Source of the DNA: Caulobacter henricii
GTDB taxonomy: Bacteria > Pseudomonadota > Alphaproteobacteria > Caulobacterales > Caulobacteraceae
Length of the DNA stretch: 64,000 bases
Reading direction: 5' to 3'
Assembly (NCBI RefSeq): GCF_001414055.1
Contig: NZ_CP013002.1
Coordinates: forward strand, 2,356,001-2,420,000
Notes under the pieces: model-generated
What the model was told of the DNA's origin: nothing
Seen by the model: the letters and a program-made list of their open reading frames with translations, nothing else
The model's database searches: none
Translations under genes and position numbers: made by a program
Shown here: positions 19,862-26,407 of the stretch, piece by piece
How positions within the stretch are numbered: the first letter of the stretch is position 1
Layout of the letters: every line of letters begins with the position of its first letter

Positions 19862-20443
19862 ATGCGATTGGATCAGCCGAGGGTCAAACCCCTGTCAGAG
19901 GATGCCCTGTCTCCCGAACAGGCAGACGTCCTGGCCCCTTTGGGCGCGGGTGGCGTGATCCCGGCGGGCCCGGTGCTGAACATCTTTCGCACCCTGGCCC
20001 ATGCGCCAAATGCCCTGAAGGCCTTCCTCGCCTGGGGCAACTACGTGCTCTCCAAGCGCAATGACCTGCCGGCCCGCGAACGCGAGATCGTCATTCTGAG
20101 GACAGGCTATCTCTGCAAGAGCGGCTACGAGTGGACGCAGCATGTCGAGATCGGCCTGCGCTGCGGTCTGACCGTTGATGAAATCGCCAGGATCAAGGCC
20201 GGTTCTGAGGCCGGTTGGTCGCGGCCCGAGGCCGCCCTGATCCGCGCGGCGGACGAACTGAACGCCGACCAATTCATCGGCAACCAGACCTGGTCGGACC
20301 TGCTTGAACACTTCAGCGAAAAACAGGCCATGGATGTGGTTTTCACGGCCGGCCAGTACACCCAGGTCTGCATGATGCTCAACACCTTCGGGGTTCAGCT
20401 GGATCCGGGCCAAACCCTCGATCCCGACTTGCGCAAGACCTGA
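19862..20443 (+). CDS. carboxymuconolactone decarboxylase-family protein
   Basis: A 193-residue helical protein of the CMD/AhpD fold. The core LPAREREIVILRTGYLCKSGYEWTQH (shown here in part) is typical: the Arg-Glu pair, the Cys and the YEW-x-x-H segment. The AhpD CxxC redox pair is absent, so it is not an alkylhydroperoxidase. It more likely acts on a lactone or related small molecule. GGGAGGA before the ATG at 19862 is a strong ribosome binding site. The following GST gene is read the same way after 87 bases. Confidence 0.85.
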   Translation: MRLDQPRVKPLSEDALSPEQADVLAPLGAGGVIPAGPVLNIFRTLAHAPNALKAFLAWGNYVLSKRNDLPAREREIVILRTGYLCKSGYEWTQHVEIGLRCGLTVDEIARIKAGSEAGWSRPEAALIRAADELNADQFIGNQTWSDLLEHFSEKQAMDVVFTAGQYTQVCMMLNTFGVQLDPGQTLDPDLRKT

Positions 20444-20530
20444 TACCCGCGCCGGGCGAAGTCGCGTTACAGGTCGACTTGTCCGTCTTTTTTGTTCCTG
20501 TTACGTTCGCGCATCCTAGCGGAGAGGCCG

Positions 20531-21115
20531 ATGCTCACCCTGTTCCATGCCCCGAAATCCCGATCGACCCGCTTCCTGTGGCTGCTCGAGGAACTGGGCG
20601 CCCCCTACGAGGTCCGGACCGTGGACATCTATCGGGCGACGACGAAGTCAGGGGCTCGCGACCCGGCCAATCCGCACCCCCATGGACAGGTGCCGGCCCT
20701 GCTGGACGACGGCGTTCTGGTGACGGAATCAGCCGCCATCGCCCTTTATCTGACCGACAAGTTCCCCACCAACGGCCTGGGACCCGAGGTCGGGGACCTC
20801 TTGCGTGGTCCTTATCTCAGCTGGCTCGCCTACTATGCAGGCGTCCTTGAACCGGCGATCACCACGCTCTGGAAACAGCGGCAGGACGAGGCGGACCAAG
20901 CGACTTATCAGGCTCTGGATGACCGCTTGCGGACAACTCTGGAAGCCTCTCCCTGGCTGCTGGGCGATAGGTTCTCGGCAGCAGACATGATGTTTGTCAG
21001 CCTGTTGCAGTTCGCGCGGCAGATGCTGCCTCCGCACGCGGTCTATGATGACTGGCTGGCCCGGGCCAATGCGCGACCTGCCCTGGCACGAGCCCTCGCC
21101 AAGGATGCTGCCTAA
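20531..21115 (+). CDS. glutathione S-transferase family protein
   Basis: A 194-residue protein with an N-terminal thioredoxin-fold GST domain (MLTLFHAPKSRSTRFLWLLE, then HGQVPALLDDG and the glutathione gamma-glutamyl site TESAAIALYL at about residues 60-69) and a C-terminal helical domain containing WLLGDRFSAADMMF. It conjugates glutathione to electrophiles or isomerises such compounds. The stop codon shares one base with the next start (TAATG), so the DUF6807 gene is coupled to it. Confidence 0.9.
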   Translation: MLTLFHAPKSRSTRFLWLLEELGAPYEVRTVDIYRATTKSGARDPANPHPHGQVPALLDDGVLVTESAAIALYLTDKFPTNGLGPEVGDLLRGPYLSWLAYYAGVLEPAITTLWKQRQDEADQATYQALDDRLRTTLEASPWLLGDRFSAADMMFVSLLQFARQMLPPHAVYDDWLARANARPALARALAKDAA

Positions 21116-22059
21116 TGGCTCTCCGCGCACCAGGCTTCGCCCTTGCTGCCCTTGTTGCCCTTCTGGCTGTGGGAACGGCCGTCCAAGCCGATCCCGCCGT
21201 TGGAGCCAGGGTTGACGCCATCTTCGCCGATGACTCGGTCACACTGACCGAAGGCGGCAAGCCGGTTCTGGTCTATCGGACCAAGCCCCTCGCCCCATCC
21301 GTGGAACCAGGGCGGCTGAACTATGTCCACCCGCTCTATGCCCCCGATGGCACGGTACTGACCGAAGACAAGCCGGCCGACCATCTTCATCAGCGCGGCG
21401 TGTTCTGGAGCTGGCACCAGATCCTGGTGAACGGCAAGATGGTAGCCGACGGCTGGTACATGAAGGGCCTGACCTTTCATGTCCGGGAGAAGCGCTTCAA
21501 GGGGGATAGCCAGGGCGGCGGCACCCTCACAGTCAATGCCGACTGGATTGTCACGTCAGGACCAGAACTCGACTATGTGGCCCGTGAGACCACGAAGGTC
21601 AGGGTCTTTCCGCTGAAGGACGGTGGCCGGCGCATCAATTTTGACACCGTCATCACCTCGCGCGTTGAAACCCTGGGTCTCGGCGGCAGCGACGATGCCA
21701 AGGGGTATGGCGGCTTTTCCATACGTTTGGTGCGTCCGGAGAGCCTAAGCTTCGCCTCGGCGGGCAAAACCGTCACTCCTGCAGACACGGCGGTTGCAGC
21801 CGGCCCCAGCATGGGATTCGCCTGGCCCGCAGAGGCGGGTTTGCCCGCCTGGACGCTCGGCCTGACCTGCAAGGTCAATGACCAGCCGATCACGAGCTGG
21901 ATCCTGCGAAGGTCCCTCTCGATGCAGAACTGCGCCTTCCCAGGCCAAACGCCCTATGTGTTCAAAAAGGACGAATCCCTTCGTTTGCATCAGACCTTGA
22001 TCATCCGGCCGGCGACCCCGGCCAAGGGGTCAACGGTGCCCACCCCCCCAAAGTCCTGA
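21115..22059 (+). CDS. secreted DUF6807 (PmoA-family) protein
   Basis: A 314-residue exported protein. A signal peptide ends near VQADPA (residues 1-26). The core YVHPLYAPDGTVLTED followed by DHLHQRGVFWSWHQI is the hallmark of the family named DUF6807 or PmoA in databases. The label methane oxygenase PmoA is a historical misnomer; the domain resembles carbohydrate-active beta-sandwich proteins, and clustered His residues may bind metal or sugar. The start overlaps the GST stop by one base. Function is unknown. Confidence 0.8.
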   Translation: MALRAPGFALAALVALLAVGTAVQADPAVGARVDAIFADDSVTLTEGGKPVLVYRTKPLAPSVEPGRLNYVHPLYAPDGTVLTEDKPADHLHQRGVFWSWHQILVNGKMVADGWYMKGLTFHVREKRFKGDSQGGGTLTVNADWIVTSGPELDYVARETTKVRVFPLKDGGRRINFDTVITSRVETLGLGGSDDAKGYGGFSIRLVRPESLSFASAGKTVTPADTAVAAGPSMGFAWPAEAGLPAWTLGLTCKVNDQPITSWILRRSLSMQNCAFPGQTPYVFKKDESLRLHQTLIIRPATPAKGSTVPTPPKS

Positions 22060-22061
22060 CC

Positions 22062-22238
22062 ATGGCCGAGATCCTCAATCTGAACCGGGCGCGTAAGGCC
22101 AAGGCCAAGGCTGATGGCAAGTCGCAAGCCGCCGAAAACCGCGCCAGGTTCGGACGTAGCAAGGCTGAAAAAGCCCTGGAAGCGGCCAGCGCAGACAAGC
22201 TCCGCCGCGACCTGGACGGGGCCAAACGCGAAGACTGA
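22062..22238 (+). CDS. DUF4169-family small protein
   Basis: A 58-residue, highly charged protein starting MAEILNLNRARKAKAKAD and continuing as a single basic helix (RARFGRSKAEKALEAASADK), ending acidic. The N-terminus and size match the alphaproteobacterial DUF4169 family. It begins two bases after the DUF6807 stop codon and is very likely part of the same operon. Its function is unknown; the composition would suit nucleic acid or ribosome contact. Confidence 0.8.
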   Translation: MAEILNLNRARKAKAKADGKSQAAENRARFGRSKAEKALEAASADKLRRDLDGAKRED

Positions 22239-22360
22239 GGTCAGCCCCAAGCGCCCCTGTCGTTTCGAGAGACCCCTGTAAGCGGAAAAAACAGGCTCAA
22301 AAATCAAACCTGTAGAGCGCCGTTTAGAACTTTGGATCTCTCCGTCTGTAGCTAAGGGCT

Positions 22361-23380
22361 CTAGGCCAGCAGACGATTGACCGCAACGCCTCGCGGATAG
22401 GTAGCCAAAAACCGTTCGGCGACAAAATGAAGGATGACGTCGGGCTGTTCCCGATCGATCAAGTCTCCAATGACATCCCCATCGTGCCAGACAAAGACTG
22501 AGCGCGAGAAATGCTGAGCCAGCAGCTCAACGCTTAGGGTCGCCGTTGAGTCCCTGAAGATCAGCGCCTTGGGCAAGGTCCTGTCGTCCTGCTCCATGAT
22601 CACTGTCGCACGCCCACCGCCTCCGGGAATATAGCCTTCAGGCGTAGGCACCTGCCGGGCCCGCATACGCGCCTCCGGCAGGGTGTGCGAGATCACCAAC
22701 TCCAACATGTTACCGACTCGCGCCAGCGCGGCGTCGACTTCAAACTGCGCCTTTACCGCGTCGGGAAGCTGGATCAGGACGTCGCCCTCCATCCCGGCAA
22801 TAAAGTGTTGCAGGTCATTGAAGGTCAGGGGCGGTCCCACTGGTGCCCCACGGGCCTGCAGCGTCAGTATGGCCTCGCGATAGACATGGTAGGCTCCCAT
22901 CCAGTTGACATGGGTATCACCGCGAAAGAACAGCAGCCCAAGGCGCTTCAGAGCGTCAAAGCGTTCGCCCAAATAGGTGACGATCTCGGGCCGCATCCGG
23001 GCCATGGCCCTGGCGGGCCTGTCCTCAAGCGTGGTCATGCCGTCAAGACCTGCGGGTAGATACTCTTGGTAGACGACGCTTTTTTCGGGGCAGATGAACA
23101 TCTGGTAGAAGCGATCGCTCAGCCGGTCCGCCCGCTCGTCGAGAATGGTCTGGACCCTGCTCTGCTCATCGACGGTCCAGCGCTTGAGCCCGAACTGCCA
23201 GCTGAGAAAATCATTGGTGTCGTTGATCAGAAACACCCAGCCGCCGGGTGCAGCCAGACCCTTTGCACCGTTCTGGACGATCTTCAGATCGCTAAGGATG
23301 GCGGAAGGTCCGGCAAGCCCATCAACATTGGGCGTCGGCTGAACGTCCGCCTGTCTGCGGCGACCAAACTGAAATCGCAT
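22361..23380 (-). CDS. AlgX/AlgJ-like SGNH-fold protein without export signal
   Basis: A 339-residue protein with the signature of the AlgX/AlgJ/V group of SGNH-type O-acetyltransferases. FRGDTHVNWMGAYHVYREA carries the Asp155-His157 pair (usual D-T-H-W-N), and ALIFRDSTATL carries the nucleophile Ser278, followed by HFSRSVFVWHDGDVIGDLI and IDREQPDVILHFVAERFL. Family members work in the periplasm on polysaccharides, but this one starts MRFQFGRRRQADVQP with no signal peptide or membrane helix. It lies 75 bases after the halogenase gene on the same strand. O-acetylation or esterase action on an unknown acceptor is possible. Confidence 0.75.
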   Translation of the reverse strand: MRFQFGRRRQADVQPTPNVDGLAGPSAILSDLKIVQNGAKGLAAPGGWVFLINDTNDFLSWQFGLKRWTVDEQSRVQTILDERADRLSDRFYQMFICPEKSVVYQEYLPAGLDGMTTLEDRPARAMARMRPEIVTYLGERFDALKRLGLLFFRGDTHVNWMGAYHVYREAILTLQARGAPVGPPLTFNDLQHFIAGMEGDVLIQLPDAVKAQFEVDAALARVGNMLELVISHTLPEARMRARQVPTPEGYIPGGGGRATVIMEQDDRTLPKALIFRDSTATLSVELLAQHFSRSVFVWHDGDVIGDLIDREQPDVILHFVAERFLATYPRGVAVNRLLA

Positions 23381-23455
23381 AGATCCGTCACTCCGGGGCG
23401 GGAGACGCTAGACGTTGCAAGAGTCGAGAGCAACCTGCTGCCGCCCCCTCCCCGA

Positions 23456-24973
23456 TCACGCCTCGACAGTGTCCAACATGTTGTTCTGGGCCAGGAAGGC
23501 CTCATGGTCTGGCATGGTCTCGACCAATTGGGCAATCTGGCGCTGGAGGGCCGCAAAGCTGGCGGCCGTGTCCTGGGGATCAGACCGGTCGGCGAGCGGA
23601 TTGTAGCTCTGGGGGATCACGCCCTGTCCCAGCATGACCGCAAGCCAGGAACTCTGGGAGAAAAGCTCGTCAGGCCGCGAAACCAGCATCCCCCGGTCCC
23701 GGAAGATCGCGATGCGATCCCTCAGGCTGTCCGGAATCGGCATGCTGGCGACATAGGCCCAGAACTCGGAGTCCCGCCTTGTGGTGGCGTGATAGTGCAG
23801 GATGATGAAGTCCCGCACCTCCTGAGCTTCCTCGCTGACCCGTCGGTTATAGGTGTCGATATTGACCGGACTGAATTCCCGGTCGGGAAAATGCTGCAAC
23901 AGCTTCACCAGGCCGGAATGGACCATGTGGATGCTGGTCGACTCGAGCGGCTCCAGAAACCCGCTGGCCAGGCCGAGTGCGACAACATTGCGGTTCCAGG
24001 CCTTGCGCCGGCGGCCGGTGACAAACCGCAGATGCCTCGGCTCTGCGAGGGGCGCGCCGTCCAGATTGTCCATCAGGGTCCGGGTGGCGATCTCTTCTGT
24101 CGTGAAGCGGCTGGAATAGACATAGCCATTGCCGGTGCGATGCTGCAGCGGAATGCGCCATTGCCAGCCCGCCTCGCGAACGGTCGAGGTCGTATAGGGC
24201 GTGATCGGCCCGACGCGCTCACACGGAACCGCCACCGCCCGATCCACCGGTAGCCAATGGCTCCAGTCGTCATAGCCGGTCTTGAGAGCGCCCTCGATCA
24301 GGAGGCCGCGAAAGCCGGTGCAGTCGATGAACAGGTCGGCCGAGACAGTCTGGCCGTCCTTCAGGGTCAGGCTCTCGAGGAAGCCATCCTCGCTGCGCAA
24401 GGTGACGTCTATGACCTCGCCCTCAAGCCGTTTGACGCCCAGCTGTTCGCTGAAGCGACGCAGGTGGCGGCCGTAAAGAATGGCGTCGAAATGATAGGCC
24501 GAGGTGAAACGGCTCAGAGGTGAGGCCGGATCAACGGTCGGCGCGGCGACCCGGCCGCGCCGCGCAGCCTGGCCGCAGAGGGAATAGGCCCCGATGTCGT
24601 CGGCCAGACCCTTGTCGCGCAGCATCAGATAGAGCTGGTGAAAGTCGCCCAGGTCATTGTGCGGACCATAGACGCCGAAGGGGTGCAGGTAGCGACTTTG
24701 AGCATCGCCCCAGCCCACGAACTCGATCCCGAGCTTCAGGCTGGCCTTGGTCTGCCGCATGAAGGCGGCCTCTTTCAGGCCGATCAGGGCATTGAACTGG
24801 CGGATGGCCGGGATCGTAGCCTCGCCTACCCCCACAATGCCGATCTCGGCCGACTCGATCAGCTGGATCGAGCTACCCCGGCCCAGGGCAGATCTGAGGG
24901 CCGCAGCGGCCATCCAGCCGGCCGTGCCACCGCCGACAATCACGATCGACCTGATGGCCCGCTCGTTCTGCAT
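23456..24973 (-). CDS. flavin-dependent tryptophan halogenase-family protein
   Basis: A 505-residue FAD-dependent halogenase. GGGTAGW (residues 14-20) binds FAD; TKASLKLGIEF carries the catalytic lysine, probably Lys80; GWQWRIPLQHR is the W-x-W-x-I-P signature that separates halogenases from monooxygenases; FLEPLESTSIH holds the catalytic glutamate. It needs a flavin reductase, none of which is nearby. Caulobacterales carry many such genes, mostly of unknown substrate. The ATG at 24973 follows GGGGAG by six bases. It lies between a COQ4-like gene and an SGNH gene, all read leftward. Confidence 0.9.
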   Translation of the reverse strand: MQNERAIRSIVIVGGGTAGWMAAAALRSALGRGSSIQLIESAEIGIVGVGEATIPAIRQFNALIGLKEAAFMRQTKASLKLGIEFVGWGDAQSRYLHPFGVYGPHNDLGDFHQLYLMLRDKGLADDIGAYSLCGQAARRGRVAAPTVDPASPLSRFTSAYHFDAILYGRHLRRFSEQLGVKRLEGEVIDVTLRSEDGFLESLTLKDGQTVSADLFIDCTGFRGLLIEGALKTGYDDWSHWLPVDRAVAVPCERVGPITPYTTSTVREAGWQWRIPLQHRTGNGYVYSSRFTTEEIATRTLMDNLDGAPLAEPRHLRFVTGRRRKAWNRNVVALGLASGFLEPLESTSIHMVHSGLVKLLQHFPDREFSPVNIDTYNRRVSEEAQEVRDFIILHYHATTRRDSEFWAYVASMPIPDSLRDRIAIFRDRGMLVSRPDELFSQSSWLAVMLGQGVIPQSYNPLADRSDPQDTAASFAALQRQIAQLVETMPDHEAFLAQNNMLDTVEA

Positions 24974-25019
24974 CCTGCGCTCCCCGCAGCCTATTGCCGC
25001 CCGCTTCGGTTCGGGCGGT

Positions 25020-25808
25020 CTATGCCATGGGGACGGCGTCGAGGCGATCACGCCGTTCAGGGGGGATGGCGAGGTAGATGCTGTTGGGCTGGATCCCCAG
25101 CCGCCTGCGCGCCTCCTCGAGCGGTAGGGCGAACAGGGCCGGATAGTCGACCGCTGGCAGCCAGGCCGCGGCCTTGCCGTTTTTCCAGGCCTGGCGCACG
25201 GCGGCCCCGTAGGGATGGCCATTGCGGGCCCGCGAAAACTCCCGCGCGCCGGCCAGGGCGATCGCGGCAAAGCCCAGGCTGCGGGTCTGGGCATAGGAAA
25301 AGGCGACCACGCAGACCTCGCCCAAAGCATCGGTGCTGTAGCCGGTCAGAACATGCCAGACATCGTGGACATCCCGCAGGCGCCGGCCGTACCAGGCAAG
25401 CGGATGCAGGGCGTCCACATCATTATCGGCCACCTTGCGGCTTTCGTCGGCCAGGCCCTCGGCCGACAGGCCGCGCGGGGCGATGAAGTCCCGATAGGCC
25501 GCCCCGACCGTCCCCGGCGCGAACTGGGCCAGCCAGGCCTTGTCGGACAGGCGAAGGGCGAATTCGTCACGCTCATAGGCGATGCGCCCGCCTTCCGGGG
25601 TCGACAGCAGACGGCGATAGCCGTTGGGAACCGCCTTGCCGGCCAGGGCCCGCATGATTTCGAACACCTGGGCGGTGTCCTCCTTGTCGGCGATCAGCCG
25701 GCGCAGGGCCTGTAGGGCCCGGATCGGCTGCAGCCGGAAGGCATCGCGCCTTTTTGGCACGAAGCCGGGCGGGGCAGCATGATCAAGGACTTGCGTGGCG
25801 GCGTTCAT
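25020..25808 (-). CDS. COQ4-family protein
   Basis: A 262-residue cytoplasmic protein with the diagnostic metal motif of Coq4: HDVWH at 148-152 followed after eleven residues by Glu164 (H-D-x-x-H-x11-E), in RDVHDVWHVLTGYSTDALGE. Coq4 acts in ubiquinone ring modification, recently linked to C1 decarboxylation. Here it lies beside a halogenase rather than ubi genes, so its substrate may be another aromatic compound. The ATG at 25808 is chosen because the upstream extension overlaps the divergent gene. A palindrome lies 27 bases upstream of this start. Confidence 0.85.
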   Translation of the reverse strand: MNAATQVLDHAAPPGFVPKRRDAFRLQPIRALQALRRLIADKEDTAQVFEIMRALAGKAVPNGYRRLLSTPEGGRIAYERDEFALRLSDKAWLAQFAPGTVGAAYRDFIAPRGLSAEGLADESRKVADNDVDALHPLAWYGRRLRDVHDVWHVLTGYSTDALGEVCVVAFSYAQTRSLGFAAIALAGAREFSRARNGHPYGAAVRQAWKNGKAAAWLPAVDYPALFALPLEEARRRLGIQPNSIYLAIPPERRDRLDAVPMA

Positions 25809-25834
25809 GAGGCATGCTCCGAGCGGACGCAACG

Positions 25835-25855
25835 AAGGTGACATCGCGTCACCTT
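25835..25855. promoter_or_regulatory. palindromic operator between COQ4-like and RHH genes
   Basis: AAGGTGAC at 25835-25842 and GTCACCTT at 25848-25855 form perfect 8-base arms around ATCGC in the 61-base divergent gap. The rightward T-run looks terminator-like, but no rightward gene ends here, so an operator is the better reading. The divergent RHH protein is the obvious candidate binder. Confidence 0.55.
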
Positions 25856-25869
25856 TTTTCAAGAGGCAA

Positions 25870-26127
25870 ATGGCCGCCATGGGCAGTCTCAAAAAGCGTT
25901 CGGTCAATCTGGCCGGCCACGCCACATCCCTGGCGCTGGAACCGGAATTCTGGCGGGCCCTCGAGATGGCTGCCGCAGCCGAGAGCCTGAGCATGGCCGC
26001 CCTGATCCAGCGCATCGACACCGGGCGCGGCGAGAGCTCCCTGGCTTCCGCCTGCCGGGTCTTTGCCCTCAAGCAGGCCCTCGCGGCTCAGCCCGGTCGG
26101 GAAGAGGTCGGCGACGGCAGGGGCTGA
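25870..26127 (+). CDS. ribbon-helix-helix domain protein
   Basis: An 85-residue protein with KKRSVNLAGHATSLALEPEFWRALEMAA, the strand and first helix of the RHH_4 family common in alphaproteobacteria, followed by LSMAALIQRID and a C-terminal helix. RHH proteins bind DNA as dimers through the paired N-terminal strands. The start is ATG 25870 or 25879; both leave the domain intact. It is divergent from the COQ4-like gene with a palindrome in between, so self- and cluster regulation is plausible. Its last 40 bases overlap a convergent small membrane protein gene. Confidence 0.75.
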   Translation: MAAMGSLKKRSVNLAGHATSLALEPEFWRALEMAAAAESLSMAALIQRIDTGRGESSLASACRVFALKQALAAQPGREEVGDGRG

Positions 26128-26297
26128 GGTTCAGGCATCGGGCTCGGCCGAGCCAATCCCGCCCGAAAGGACAGATGTCCGGGCAGATTTGCAGACCCGC
26201 CAAGACGCCAGGCCATCATCAGGGTCAGCCCCACAACCAGCAGGCCCAGTCCGGCCAGCCAGGCCGCAGAATGGTTATGGCGCATGCGCTCGGCCAT
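26088..26297 (-). CDS. small single-pass membrane protein
   Basis: A 69-residue protein with one predicted membrane helix (AAWLAGLGLLVVGLTLMMAW, about residues 11-30) and a Pro/Ser-rich C-terminal tail. GGGAGG lies about six bases before the ATG at 26297, which supports translation. Its end overlaps the convergent RHH gene by 40 bases, so the tail may be an artefact of a longer frame. No family is recognised. Confidence 0.5.
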   Translation of the reverse strand: MAERMRHNHSAAWLAGLGLLVVGLTLMMAWRLGGSANLPGHLSFRAGLARPSPMPEPQPLPSPTSSRPG

Positions 26298-26407
26298 ACT
26301 GGCCTCCCCTCAACTATGCTGTCTCCTGAACGCCTTCCGGGCCGGACCGGTTCCGCAAACCGCCAAGGAGGGCTTAAGCCTCCGCCCGTCTGTGCTACAT
26401 ATGTTCC

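Noticed and set aside
25848..25860. Intrinsic terminator reading of the GTCACCTTTTTT palindrome
   Set aside because: No rightward gene ends before it; it lies between two divergent starts, so operator is the better reading.
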